From Zygnema cylindricum (Eukaryota; Streptophyta; Zygnematophyceae; Zygnematales; Zygnemataceae): a DNA stretch of 47,107 bases. The notes beneath the pieces were generated by a model that was not told where the DNA came from, ran no database searches, and worked only from the letters and a program-made list of their open reading frames with translations. The stretch spans positions 1 to 47,107 of the forward strand of contig JBBHKE010001598.1 in the NCBI GenBank assembly GCA_037447655.1, written 5' to 3'. A program made the translations under genes and the position numbers. Positions 11,823 to 23,115 of the stretch are shown here, piece after piece. Positions within the stretch are counted from its first letter, which is position 1. Each line of letters starts with the position of its first letter.

Positions 11823-13880
11823 TATAGATGCCAACACCCGTTGTAGGGCCACGGAAAAACGTTGACAACAAAAAGAAGTAAGGACTGAAACAGGAGGGCT
11901 CCCAAGTCCTCGCCTCTCGAACGAGCGCCAACCACAAGTACGGAAAAACTCGTCCAAAGCCACACCCAAACAACCAAATATCTCGACCGCCATCGGAATG
12001 AAGCCATCCATAGCGTCGCGATGGGCATAATCACACTCTTTCCTTTTAGCTGCGTCACGGGCAGGAACTCTGTAGGGTTTGTCAAAACAATGTCACCAAA
12101 TGTACGACGCGCACCATCAAGTAATACAAGGTCGATCCGACGCGAAGGAATAATGTGAGAGACCTCGCGACAAACAGAAAATCCCCCCTCAGAAGCGATG
12201 GTAGCGATGGTGTCTCGAATCGTGTCGTGCGCATGAATCAACTCGCCCCCGTGGGAGCAACGAAGCAAATGGACCCCGTCGGGCTCGAGAACTTGGCCGC
12301 AAAAGCAAACAAGTGAGCCAAGCAAAGGTGAGTGAGGGAGGCCAAGCCGAAACCTAAGGGCCGTGGTGAACTGAGCCGGGGTGAAACGAAGAGTGGATAA
12401 GATAGGGACGGCCAATAGCCAAGCTCCAGAGCCAGGTCCGCCACAAGACAGAAAACGTGCACGCGAAAAAATTGGAAGGAAGCACCTGAAGAAGCTCGAA
12501 TTTAATTGCGGCGACAACCCGATCAGAAATGGATTCTTGAACACGCGCAACAGATGTCGTAACAAGAGTGGAAAAAATTGGCATGTCCTCAATAGCAGCC
12601 GGATTAAGAGAACGTGATGCATCCAAAATGGACCACTGGAAGGCGAGCTCACCATCCGAAACACGGGGAACCACGGCCGCAAGAATAGGAGTGTCCCCGG
12701 CCAGAAAACGAGAGACAATAGTGGAAGCAACAAGGCACCAGCTCCCCAAATAGGCGGTTGGAGCAACACGCGCCGTCAAGAGTAAACCCAAACCGCCAGC
12801 CGAGACAGGAAGAGAGGCTTCGATGCGTGCCGCATGCCCAGACTCGCGATCAAAAGCTCCACGGCACAACAAAGTGTGGAGGACATCCATAAGGCGATCA
12901 TCGAATGTAGAAAGTGAGGACACAAAGGATGGGGTGGGAGGGGAAGTCCAAGTAAGGTAGAAGGGTCAGTGAGGGAAACAACCAATCAGAAGAGCAAAGG
13001 CCACATGGGGATCTGAAAGGTGAGGAAGGTCGTCCACGTGGGATAAATCTGTCTGAAGAGCGGAATCAAGGAATGTCGTGACGTATGGATCGGAACCAAG
13101 CGGGCAACCCAACACACAAATGCCTTCGGAACGAGGAGTCTGAAAACCAAGAGGGGGAGTGAAAGGAGGAGGAATAGGACGTGGGGACCAAACAACACAC
13201 TTAGAGGGCTGGACCGAAAGATTGAGTTCGGCTAAGCGAGCCTTGAAAAATTTATAGGCCGGTATAACTTGGTCTGAAGGACCAATAATGTGTGTGTCAT
13301 CCGCAACTGAAGGGAAGAGGCAAGAAGGATAAGCAACTGCGGAAGCTCGAAGGGCACGGTAATGGGCTATGGAAAACAAAGGGCCCCCAAGAGGATCACC
13401 CTGACGAGTGCCAATCGTGGAGGAAAGTGGGACCAAATCATCATCAGTGGAGAAAGAGAGGCTACCGCTTAGGGAATAAAAATCTCTCACAAAAGGAAAT
13501 ATCTGGACAATCGGGGAAGGTGCAGCCATAAGCTCCGCCGATCCACTGTATTAAAGGCATTTGAAACATCCACCTGGAGCACTAACCAATGTGGATGGGC
13601 ATCTAACAAAGCCCGGATCCCGTGGACCACGGCCTCACAACCCCCCCGGGTTGCCACTCCAAACTGATGAGGAGAGAAATAATCATGGAAAGCGGGCTGG
13701 AGCTGGATGCAGATGGCACGGGCCACCAATCGGTACAATACCTTGCCCACTGCAATAGGGCGGATTCCCCCATTGGGTTTGGTGACAGCTACGAGGCGAG
13801 AGGCCGTGAGGAGATCACAAATACGGGAAGGGACAGTGCCAGCCGCAATAAGGGAACAATCACTGTACATAGCGTGGCAT
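11815..13880 (-). mobile_element. 5'-truncated non-LTR retrotransposon (RT plus CCHC and restriction-like endonuclease motifs)
   Basis: Reading on the minus strand from 13880 down, the frames give RT blocks: AVTKPNGGIRPIAVGKVLYRL, FGVATRGGCEAVVHGI, LQVDVSNAFNTVDR (first catalytic Asp), TRQGDPLGGPLFS, and ADDTHIIGP (catalytic ADD). Further on are DRLMDVLHTLL, GGLGLLLTARVA and GPGSGAWLLAVP. The C-terminal part has CFCGQ...DGVHLLRC (CCHC-like) and, about 50 residues later, RRIDLVLL...FGD, an R-x-D-x12-D pattern, ending with a block resembling FIPMAVEIFGCLG. At least two frameshifts and one stop break the frame, so it is inactive. There is no upstream endonuclease, but the 5' end is truncated. 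Its 5' junction is the dispersed-repeat copy 2 and its 3' junction the hAT fragment. Confidence 0.85.
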
Positions 13881-14450
13881 GCAACATATGACAATTTGTT
13901 CCGTACTTTGTATAACGGAAGAACGTCGGTTCAATACAACGGAGCAACAGAAGCAACAGATTTACCGTGTAAGCCGAGCAATTATTGCCGATAGTTATCG
14001 AAGAGGTGTTATCGCGATATCACCGCTACCAATAGATTGTGCCAATACATTGATTATTGGTAGGCCAAAAAAAGGGGCATACCGGTAATCTGAATGGCTA
14101 TTGATACACAACACTAATATTTTATTTGTACACTTTTACAAGTCAAACAAAAATGTAATCCTAATCAGTTTGGTCTATGCAGTGTGCAAAAAAGTTCCAG
14201 ACCACTAACGCTCATTTGGAGTTGTCAAGTATTCTTAAAGAATGGCTATTCCAAACTGTGTGCTTCAATTTCACCATGTTTTATCCGTACTAAAACTTGT
14301 AGCCACCTCAATTCCATTAATGACAATACACATGCCATTGATGTTAAAGAAATTTCAGAAATTCTAAATGAGAACTTGAGTGAGGTTGGGGTAAAATATA
14401 GGACGAAGGAGAATCGCACAAGTCACCCTGCTGTTTTATAAGTCAACTAA

Positions 14451-15184
14451 GGGTGGCGTTCCATCAGACGAAAAGTGAGGTTGTTTACAGAAATCCGGAC
14501 CTATCCGTACTACACCGTACCTCATATTTTGTTTTTATAAGCTAACAACATTACAGAGAATCTTGCCAATGTCCAAAGGTCTGGGAGGTAACAATGAGTG
14601 TTGGATGTTTTTTCGCGAAGTTTTCGCTTCGAAAGTTTTTGTAAATGGTGATGTACCTCCTCGAGGTTCATCACCATTTACAGAAAAATTTGAGCCGCAA
14701 CACGTTGGATAATGAATGTACGTGTCAGGACGGCAACCAACAGAAATAGAAAAATTTCTCACATGATATATGCATCCAAAAATTCAACGGAAATCATAGA
14801 AGTAATCTCGTAACGAGCTTTCGTCGCGCTATTTTTAGTTACCGGCCATTCGTCACACTATTGGTGGAAGCGCTCATTCGTCACACGAAAAAGCAGAAAC
14901 CCTAAAAAAGAGCTGGCATCTAGCAAGCGTTTGCAAAGAGTACAAAATTTGTGTGGTAAGATGCCCTGGTCCACACGTACATGGTATGCAAATGACGATT
15001 TCGAGTTGCAGTTGGTCCGTGTAAAAAATATTTGACGATTTTCAACATAGGATCTTACCTTACGTGTTACCACTCATTTCTGAGCACTTGGCTTACAAAA
15101 TCTGCGCGAGAGAACATCGATCAAAGTGTAGCATTCTTCAATGTTATTCGTACGATTATAGAATTTCCTGATGGAACACCACCC
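14451..15184. mobile_element. 734-bp Tourist/Harbinger-like MITE with TAA target duplication
   Basis: The left end GGGTGGCGTTCCATCAG mirrors the right end CTGATGGAACACCACCC (one mismatch). The 3-bp target duplication TAA is present at 14448-14450 and 15185-15187. A GGG start and a T-A-A duplication are hallmarks of PIF/Harbinger-derived elements. No transposase is encoded. The element is absent from the matching place in the other copy of the host repeat, which supports insertion. An internal perfect 14-bp stem lies at 14640-14653 and 14669-14682. Confidence 0.85.
14640..14682. repeat. Perfect 14-bp inverted repeat inside the Tourist-like element
   Basis: TGTAAATGGTGATG (14640-14653) and CATCACCATTTACA (14669-14682) are exact reverse complements with a 15-base loop. 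The stem extends further with the A/T-rich flanks (TTTT and AAAA). Confidence 0.85.
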
Positions 15185-15914
15185 TAATACCTATGAAAGC
15201 TCTGGAAAATGGAGGATTAGTGGATGACCGTGGCTGACCGCAGGCAGATTATAGCTTCTCATGGTATCCAAATAGCAGAAGATGGACATGCATGTCCACA
15301 TACTACTGCAGCCTGAATGTTCCTGCAGGAGTGAGATGTACATGGAACAATTTCAGGATACACCCTAAAAGTCCATTACTTTCGTCATTGGCTATACATC
15401 CGCAAAATAAGTTTCTTTTGTGCTATAATTTACTCAAGTAAACTACTCTTGTAATTTTTTCAGATTTGAAAAAAAATAACGCTTGAGACAATCAAAGTTT
15501 TTTATCTTCATAATCACTCATTCGAATTGTATTTTCTACTAATGGAGAGGTGGTTTGAGACTTTCCTTCCAGTGGCAATGCCTTAACATGACAAAACTCC
15601 ACCACCTCTAACCATCCAAGGAATTGTTGGCATCAATGCAAAATTATAAGTACACCTCTTGTTTAATGTAGGGGGGCATACATACGGTAGTTCACTCTCC
15701 CTTAAAAATGTCATGATTTTCATCAAAATAATGTTATTAACTCTGTTATTAGCAAATACTCAGTGATGAACGCCAACAGATTTTCTATGTGCTTGTTATG
15801 AGCACCATCATCATTCCACGTTGGCAAGTCAGCACACCGCCGTACTTCAGCATACCCGAAATTGGCAACGCCTTCCATTGCATCTGCCTTCGCGTCAGCC
15901 GACTACCAAAGCCT

Positions 15915-16479
15915 AAATACAAAAGCTGCAACGAGGACAGCAAACACAGCCTGGACAAACATTTCCAAGATCCTCATCCACATCATCACATCACATGATA
16001 ATTTTCTTAAACATGAACTTTGATTAAAAATGCTAATCATTTTCCGTTGTAGTCAATACAAAAAGATCTCTGCCCAACTTCGACTCAACTAGTGATTTTT
16101 TCTGCCAGAAAACGACCTGCACCACCACACAAAGCATACTTCCATCAGAATAAGGACTACTGGAAGATAACTATCCTCGAGCTTAAACAGATGTCCTCAT
16201 TTCTAATATCTTTACTTGTAATCTACTAAAACGCATAAACAAGAGCTTCACTCCAGTCAGAAAAACCAACAAGGCACTAAATTCTGAATGGTTATATAAA
16301 TGAACCTTCTCATCTCCCGAGTCCACGAGGGAAAGTTCAATCACCCAAAAAGAACCTTACTCCCTCAATCACAACCAACTTGGGGGAAAAGGTTAGGACA
16401 GGTTTTCTGTTGTCATATTTCAAATGAGCTGGAACTGCACAAAGTCATGGAGGAAAACTGCACCTGGACGTGAAATGCT
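15915..16479 (-). other. 3' flank / 3' UTR side of RPP0
   Basis: Lies directly 3' of the P0 stop codon on the minus strand. No ORF of interest. I could not place the poly(A) site: no AATAAA on the minus strand close to the stop codon. Confidence 0.5.
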
Positions 16480-19400
16480 CTACTCATCGTCAAACAATGA
16501 GAAACCACCCCCATCAGACTCTGATTCCTCCTTCTCCTCCTCCTTCACCACCACCTCTTCCTTCTTCTCCTCTACAGCTGCTGGTGCCTCAGTCACTATT
16601 GCCGCCATGAACTTGCTTGGATCCTGCCATCACACAGAAGAGAGTTCAAACAGAGTGCTATCATTTTGTCATATAGATAATATTAGTTACAAATTAAAGC
16701 CTGAACATGTGGCCTACTGAAGTCACTCTTGTAGTAGCAATCAAATCAAAATCTATAATGCTTTCAACGTTCTTCTAAATTGAGCTAAACCACACATATC
16801 TACAATCACCGCTATTAACAACAATAGTTGCTGACAGAATCGCCCGCATGAGTTGAAATTTCTATAATTTTTCTAGCAAACAAGAATTCTAAATCTTATG
16901 AAGAAGATGCGTTATCCTTGAGATACTGTTAACTGAATAAAGGGAAAGCTAAAACTTAAATACCTCAAAACTGACCATCCACGAAAAAAGGCGTGTGTTT
17001 GACAGGGCATTTAAACAGACTAAGCATAGAAAAACATTAAGATTTACTATCTCAGACGATGAATGGATGTCATTGTGTCTAGAAAACGGAAAAGAAGGCT
17101 GCAGTGGAAAGAAAAAAACTAGCTTACGCTTTGCCGCTCTAAAAAAGTCACCATCTACCATTTCCACATTTCTAGCCATGAGTACAAATGTGCACAGCCA
17201 TCTCATGATTGGCTTAGCGTCTACTAGTCTAACAAATGGATCCATACCACCCATTTGTATCTATCTACTGTACATAGAAACTAATTACAGACACTTGCCC
17301 AGCTTGACAAAATTAAAATAATTTCCCTGACGACAAATAAGTAAGAACAAAACATACATTTAAAAATGCGAAAAGGCCAACCTTCCTTACTAACGTCCAC
17401 ATCCTTCTCATGTTTGTCAAACTCCTTGAACTAGCACGCTTAATCCAGCGCAGCAATCAGGCAGAGGCTTCTGAAAGCAAAAAAGTCAAACCTTCTGACT
17501 CTAGGCAATGAAAATCCTTTCAAAAAAATGAAAACACCTATAAAACAATCAATACATCCAGATTTAAAAATATCAAATAGAAAATGCTCTTACCGCCAAA
17601 ATTTCCTTGATTTTGTCAGCCTGTGGGAATGAGTAAGACTCAAGCTCCAGAGCCACAGCCACAACGTTTTTGTAGCCATTGACAAAAACATGTGGCAAAG
17701 ACAACATAGTAGGGTAGCGAGCTCCCAAACTCAGAGCAGTGACAGTAGACAACCCTGCCTGAAACTTTGAGAGTAGATCCTCTTCAGTCGTGTCCAAAAC
17801 AGAGGGATGGAATGTGGATCCACTGTCATACACCTGCAAAACCAAAAGACTTCACAAACATTAACAGAAGAATTGTCCAAAAAATTACATCCAAGCATAC
17901 AAAAAGACGCCACTTTGCCAAAGCTCTATGTAGCCGATCAGTGACGAGCCCTTTTAAACAAAGTGCCAGCAATAGCACATGTTTTTTGTTCCTGAAGTTT
18001 GTAAATACCCGGATTATGATTCAATACTGTTGGAATTTGCTAAGGGTATCTAGAAAAAATCTGCACTGCTTTTGCAAGATGCATGAGACAGGGCGGTATT
18101 TATATACAACGTCAGAGTGCATAAATGTACGACACAATAATGCTCGACAACCCAAACAACAAACCTAAATTGGTTTAAGGCTGCATGGACTCGCACCACC
18201 ATCCGGCCACTTCAAAAGTACTTTTAAGTCTGACAAGAAAAAGAATTGAAAAAACGTCTTCTTAAGCTTTTTAGCACAACCAGACCACATCATATAAATT
18301 CAATAACATCTTATAATTACTGTACTGGACACTTTAATGAACTTTATAATCCTCATGTCTACCATGCCGCCTACATTACACCCTCGATTTTATAAGACAC
18401 ATGAATTCAGCACGACTGACTAATATATCGTCTACTACTATTAATTGTTCAGATCCTTGATTTTACTCAGCCTTAAGGCAACCACCAGCAAAACTTTAAC
18501 CGTCACATTTTGCACAGCAATTATGAGCTTCTACCTAATGGAAACAACACTGCGATGCAAAACCACAGGTCCAAACCATAACATGTTTTCACTTAGCCCA
18601 TCGCTAATTTTGCACCGGCAGAAACGACAGGACAAGTACTACAAAAGGTACCATACATCAGTGGTACCTGTGACTACTCAAGACAAACACTCCCAGGGGA
18701 TACCCAAAACCAAACTGGACATGATACTACATTGAAACAAACTTGGCATTGAAACATCCACAGCCGGGCTTTTATGGCTAACAGGTGGTTTCTTTGTCCA
18801 TTCTCGGATTCACACGTTTTCCCAGGTATCTTTTTTTTTATTGACAGATATCATCCTTCAGTAAGCTGTGGCATCGAGGAAGTAAAAGATGGTTCCTCAC
18901 CTGCTGAACAATCAAACCATAGGAAAAGGGGCGAATGCCCAGTTTTGCTAAAAGCGCAGCCTCAGAAGATCCCACTTTCTCTCCGACCTTGATCAGCTCC
19001 ACAGGAGCAACAATTTCGACAGTTCCTTTGTTAATTTTTGTGGGAATGTTCAAAACCTGTATCGCCATCAACACTACTAAGTTAGCCAAGCCATCAAGCG
19101 CAAAAACAGCCCACAATCAACCCTGTTGGCAACTATCTCTTACTATTATATAGATATCGCTATGATTAAAGAACTATCCCTACTATTATGCAATCATCTC
19201 CTGCATGATCTATGCCTTTCTGACAAAAAATCCAAAGCTACAAGCGGACAAATAAAGACAACACACTTCTTGCTGAAGGCAACTCAACAAACACCACTGA
19301 AATAATCTACTAAACCAATTCTCCCCTTCAAGACCCCTATATTGCAGCTCCTTTAAAATAACCAATTCTCCCTTTCATGACCCCTAGATTGCAGCCCCTT

Positions 19401-21199
19401 TTCTGCGAATAACTATTCCAACAAAAAAAACCAGCCTTGCCTTGTTATACTATTCAGACACATTGGGCTGCTTTCATAAGATATTCTATGCTTACATTGA
19501 AACTCGAGAAAAGTCATTTTTCAAGACAACAGAACGCAAGCATCCTGAAAATCCCACCTGGAAAAAACTGGTTTGAGAGGGATCCAATCCAGTGTTGCCA
19601 GGTGGCACCACGACGTCAGAAGGTGCAACAAGACCGACACGAGCAGGGGCTCCAACCTGTCCACAGACAAATAGACCGCCCGTCACCATTAGAGTTCATA
19701 AATTAATGTCAAAAGCCTTCATTAGAATTAAGTAAACTAAATTATGCTTTGATAACGATTCACAATGTTCTGTAAGTCTCAGACATAAGGTTTCAGAAAA
19801 ACCAAAACAGTCTTAAAAACAAGAGCAAAGGCTCCAGTCCACAGAAAATACACCGCTCATCACTATCAGAGTGTGTAAGCCATTAGCGTTAACACTTTAC
19901 TACAAAAAAGTACACTAAATAGTGCTTTGACAAGTTGCCACTTAACTCATGTTACAGTCTTATAATCTGAGCTACAATCAGCTGCCAATACCAGCTGTCC
20001 TAAATGACTCCTTGAAAACCCTAATAATACTAAAAGGCATAGCGCAGGATAATCATTCATTGCACTCAAAAGTAGCGTGGGCCAACATCTTACAAACATT
20101 AAAGAGTATATAATACCTAAAAATAATACGTTGTTATATGCAATATCGAACTAACGCAATATGCAAACGTGCGATGGACAGGACCATCAGCCCCCGTAAA
20201 CCCTGAAAAGTTCCTGGGAAACGATAAAAAAGAATTCTAGAATAAAAAATCCTGTACAATCCACACAAAAAGAGGACATAAACCCTACAGTAAAACCCTG
20301 TTACTGCTGTTCTGAAACTAAAAAATGTCCAAAAAGTGACTAAATGGTCCAATAGTAGTAGCAGGGCAAAACAAGGAAGCCACTTGCCTTGTACTTCGCC
20401 ACCTCCTCGCTGACCTCCTTCAAATCACCCTTGGTGAAAATGAGTCCCACATTACCCTGTACAAAAATTGCTTCTCGGTTAAAAATTATATTAAACATCA
20501 GAATAGATATCAAAATATAAAACTGATGAATATTCCCACCATTGCGAGGATGACAGCTCTTGCTACAAACCCTCAAATAGAAGACTATTGACGACACATC
20601 CGGAGTTAGGGAACTGATATGGTGAAAACTTTAGCAGAAAAACCCGTTCCTGCAAAACTAGGAGAAGGGCTAGAATCATGATCCAATTCGAAAGGAAAAA
20701 TATTCAAAACCCTAACCTCTAGACTCTAACCTTTAAAGAATGACAGAAAAATGAGCTCAGCTGAATTGGTACAGAAACTCCGGAGGACGTACTAGAAACC
20801 GTACAAAGAACAGCAGCTAGAACCTAACCCTAAAATGTTAAGACCCTTAAATGATGGAACCCTAAAATGCTAAAACCCTAGATGAACAATAATAATGGCA
20901 ACTGTGATCCGCATAACACGACTTGACTACGAATATTTTACCTGGAGGAGAGGAATCAGAGCCAAATAAGCATTGTTTCCAGTCGTTTCACAGAAGATAC
21001 GAATGGTTCTCTTGAGGAGAGTGTTTTTCCCCATAAGAACCACTGAATCCGGACGTAATCCCCTCCGGATTGTCTGCATCTGAGTAGAACCGACATTGTC
21101 GGCCGTACAGAGAAGAGCCTGGGAGTATTCCGCAAGCATCTCACAAACTCGCTTGTCATAGAGGACCTTCTTCTCCGCTTTAGTGCCCTTGAAACCCAT
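16480..21199 (-). CDS. RPP0: 60S acidic ribosomal protein P0 (uL10)
   Basis: Six coding exons on the minus strand: 21199-20942, 20456-20388, 19656-19558, 19056-18901, 17833-17594 and 16623-16480 (TAG), all phase 0, giving 321 residues, the normal P0 length. P0 is the base of the ribosomal P-stalk, binds 28S rRNA and P1/P2, and helps recruit elongation GTPases. Blocks include [93 protein letters not shown] and DPSKF. The C-terminus is Ala/Glu-rich and ends FSLFDDE, like the P-protein acidic tail. The ATG context (CAGCCATGG) is strong. Intron 2 uses a GC donor (AAG|GCAAGT); the others are GT-AG. A pyrimidine-AG just upstream of the ATG could close a 5' UTR intron. Confidence 0.97.
19657..20387 (-). 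other. RPP0 intron 2 with GC-AG splice sites and a duplicated 3' splice region
   Basis: The donor is AAG|GCAAGT (GC at 20386-20387) and the acceptor is ACAG before exon 3. Protein continuity (VAKYK then VGAPAR) requires this junction. About 195 bases upstream of the true acceptor a decayed copy of the acceptor plus the start of exon 3 is visible on the plus strand (GGCTCCAGTCCACAGAAAAT at 19830-19850 against GGCTCCAACCTGTCCACAGA at the real site). It is followed by matching intron sequence (CACCGCTCATCACTATCAGAG against ACCGCCCGTCACCATTAGAG); no AG remains at the decoy. Confidence 0.85.
20457..20941 (-). promoter_or_regulatory. RPP0 intron 1 with four telo-box motifs
   Basis: Telo-box type motifs (AACCCTAA / AAACCCTA) on the plus strand occur at 20706-20715, 20826-20834, 20858-20867 and 20873-20880. 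Telo-boxes are known activating elements in plant ribosomal-protein genes, usually near the transcription start. Here they cluster in the 5' half of the first coding intron. Confidence 0.6.
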
Positions 21200-21490
21200 G
21201 GCTGTCTGCCTTCTTCTTCAACTACCTGGAAAATTAAACAACCAGTCGTCCGATAGAAAGAAAGCACAAAGAGAGGGGCCAAGCACCCGCCCGAAGGAAA
21301 GGGGGGAACAAGGTGGGCAGCGAGTAGAGCTACCGCTTTAACCCGGTAAGAAAAGGATTGGGGTCTCGCAGTTGCTAGGTTTATACTAGGAGGCTCGCGG
21401 CGGCCACGGACGTTGGTGACCAGCGGAGGGACGTTGGCGCGACGCTACAGCGACAAGAAAGGCTATCGGACGGCCAATATGGGCCATCGA
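21200..21490 (-). promoter_or_regulatory. RPP0 5' UTR and putative promoter
   Basis: On the minus strand a TATAAA (plus 21380-21385) lies ~180 bases upstream of the ATG, with the near-telo-box TAAACCTAG overlapping it. About 95 bases further upstream is a site II motif, TGGGCC (21480-21485 on plus), typical of plant ribosomal-protein promoters. A putative 5' UTR intron acceptor (TTTTCCAG) lies near 21225. TSS position is inferred, not seen. Confidence 0.5.
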
Positions 21491-21544
21491 GTTATTCCTG
21501 GACATTAGACGGCTGATACATAATACTGGTATGGACACTGCACA

Positions 21545-22024
21545 CACCGCGCTCGTTATTAGTGTAAAGTTTAAATAGTGTAGGCAAATATACCGTCATT
21601 GACGCCATTAATAATTTTTTATTTTTTTTAAAAGGTGTATTCTAACGGCGTTTATGCTAATTTGTGAACAAAAAATGGAATATTCCGTTGTAAATTATAT
21701 ACATTAATATATGTATCCGTACGGAATTAAAAATCGTACGCTGTCGTATATAAATATCGTACATAAATATTTACGTGTCAGAACAATCCCGCTTTACGCA
21801 CGATCCGGCGGGGGTCTGATTCTTCATTTTTTTTTTCAGAAAAGGTACATTTGTGTACGGTCTGACGTCGACCACACCACACTATTTAGATATTATTAAT
21901 TCACATTATTTGCATGGTTCCTTAATTAACGTCAATGAAAATTAAAACTGTATCCTATTAGGAAAAAAATAAAAATTTTAAGAACCCAAATTAGTGTCGT
22001 TGACACTAATAACGATGCGCGGTG
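21545..22024. mobile_element. TA-family MITE, copy B (480 bp)
   Basis: The left end CACCGCGCTCGTTATTAGTG mirrors the right end CACTAATAACGATGCGCGGTG, almost exactly. CA flanks the left and TA the right. Internally it has the family pieces GTGTAGGCAAATA and AAAAGGTACATTTGTGTACG in opposite orientation to copies J and K. No ORF. It sits just upstream of the RPP0 promoter motifs. Confidence 0.85.
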
Positions 22025-22069
22025 TAGTATGGCGGTGTTCCATTGAAACCGAGAGCCCTCCGTTCCAAT

Positions 22070-22961
22070 CAGAGGTCGCAAACGGACATCGAAACCGTGA
22101 CCGACCGTTAACCGACAGCCCGCGCCGGATCCGGAACGGATTCGGTTGCCAAATTTTGAGGGCCGGGCGGTTGCGGTAGGTTGATTCACTAGAAAAAAAA
22201 AACGGTCGGTTACGGTCGGTCAACCAAAAAACCAAAAAAAAAAAAAAAAATTGTACTGTCCATACAATCCAACATTATTGTACTTTGTACTCTTTTGGTA
22301 TCGTGGAAGTACGTGACATCATGATTAGCGTCGCAAATCTGACACGGTAGTAACACTATTCATTTCGCAATCTTAGGGAACGCGACAAACGTCGCAAATC
22401 TGGCAAGGTACTCCGCGAATCGTTATTAGACTATAGAAATTATTTAAGTAAAGAAAAAAATAGCGTCATTCATTCAAATTTAGCGCGAGGAGACGTGGCA
22501 GATTATGGTCCATGTCCTTAAATAGTATAATTTGTTCTATTTAAGGTATCAATGTCAAAATTTTGGGGTGCCGATGTAGAGTACATAAGGCTAATAACGA
22601 TTCACGGTGAAGTACGCTATTCATTTCGCAAATCTTAGGGAACGCGACAAAGCGTCGCAAATCTGACACGTTAGTAAACAGTATTCATTTCGCAAATCTA
22701 AGGGAACGCGACAAATCGTAATTATTGGCTTATTCATCATACATCGTACATTAGATAATTTTGTACTTATTCGGTTACGAGCGGGCACGGTTAGTCGCGA
22801 GAAATCGAGTTTCGGTTAACTTTTGTTTTCGTAAACGCCGGTTGGTTAACGGTTAATAATTTTAAAGCGTGACATAACCCGGTCGGGCGTCGGTTACTCA
22901 AATTTTGAAAAAAAAAACAGTCGGTTTCAGTTATGTAAAATTTTGGCTTTTGCGACCTCTG
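22070..22961. mobile_element. Non-autonomous hAT element with exact 8-bp target duplication
   Basis: The left TIR CAGAGGTCGCAAA (22070) is the exact reverse complement of TTTGCGACCTCTG (ending 22961). The 8-bp direct repeat GTTCCAAT flanks it on both sides (22062-22069 and 22962-22969), the hAT hallmark. Subterminal regions are rich in ACCGACCG/GGTCGGT-type short repeats, also usual for hAT MITEs. No transposase. It contains a 199-bp TA-family MITE and two copies of a sequence with TTCATTTCGCAAATCTTAGGG. Confidence 0.92.
22411..22609. mobile_element. TA-family MITE, short copy C nested in the hAT element
   Basis: The left end CTCCGCGAATCGTTATTAGAC mirrors the right end GGCTAATAACGATTCACGGTG. 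It is only 199 bases, apparently an internally deleted family member. The surrounding hAT repeat (CGTCGCAAATCTG... TTCATTTCGCAAATC) occurs on both sides. Confidence 0.7.
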
Positions 22962-23107
22962 GTTCCAATGCCCTGACGTTCATAATTCCTGGAAATCTCA
23001 AACAGTTGAAGATTGAATCTGATATCGAGAACCAACCGATGTTGTGTATGCTCCATGACCCAGCATCGGGCAAGGGAGTATTTAAATTTTGGAGTCTCCC
23101 CCGCTGT
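22962..23107 (+). other. Unidentified open segment between two hAT insertions
   Basis: A + strand frame is open through this segment (SNALTFIIPGNLKQLKIE..., FKFWSLPRC) and, if the hAT element and one target-duplication copy are ignored, is also open back to about 22025. I recognise no family, and about 65 codons could be chance. Confidence 0.25.
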
Positions 23108-23115
23108 ATTGGAAT

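Larger units (their letters stand above)
13866..15914. repeat. Dispersed ~1.2-kb repeat, copy 2 (interrupted)
   Basis: Collinear with 7796-9044. It shares all landmarks but is interrupted after ATTCTAAATGAGAACTTG (14377) by ~875 bases that include the Tourist-like element; similarity resumes at GCTTCTCATGG (about 15254). The last ~172 bases (15743-15914) differ from copy 1 at only four positions, while upstream parts differ far more. Confidence 0.8.

Noticed and set aside
19775-19863. Possible C/D-box snoRNA in RPP0 intron 2 (GTGATGA ... CTGA on the minus strand)
   Set aside because: No terminal stem pairs next to the boxes, and the segment is explained as a duplicated intron-exon boundary.
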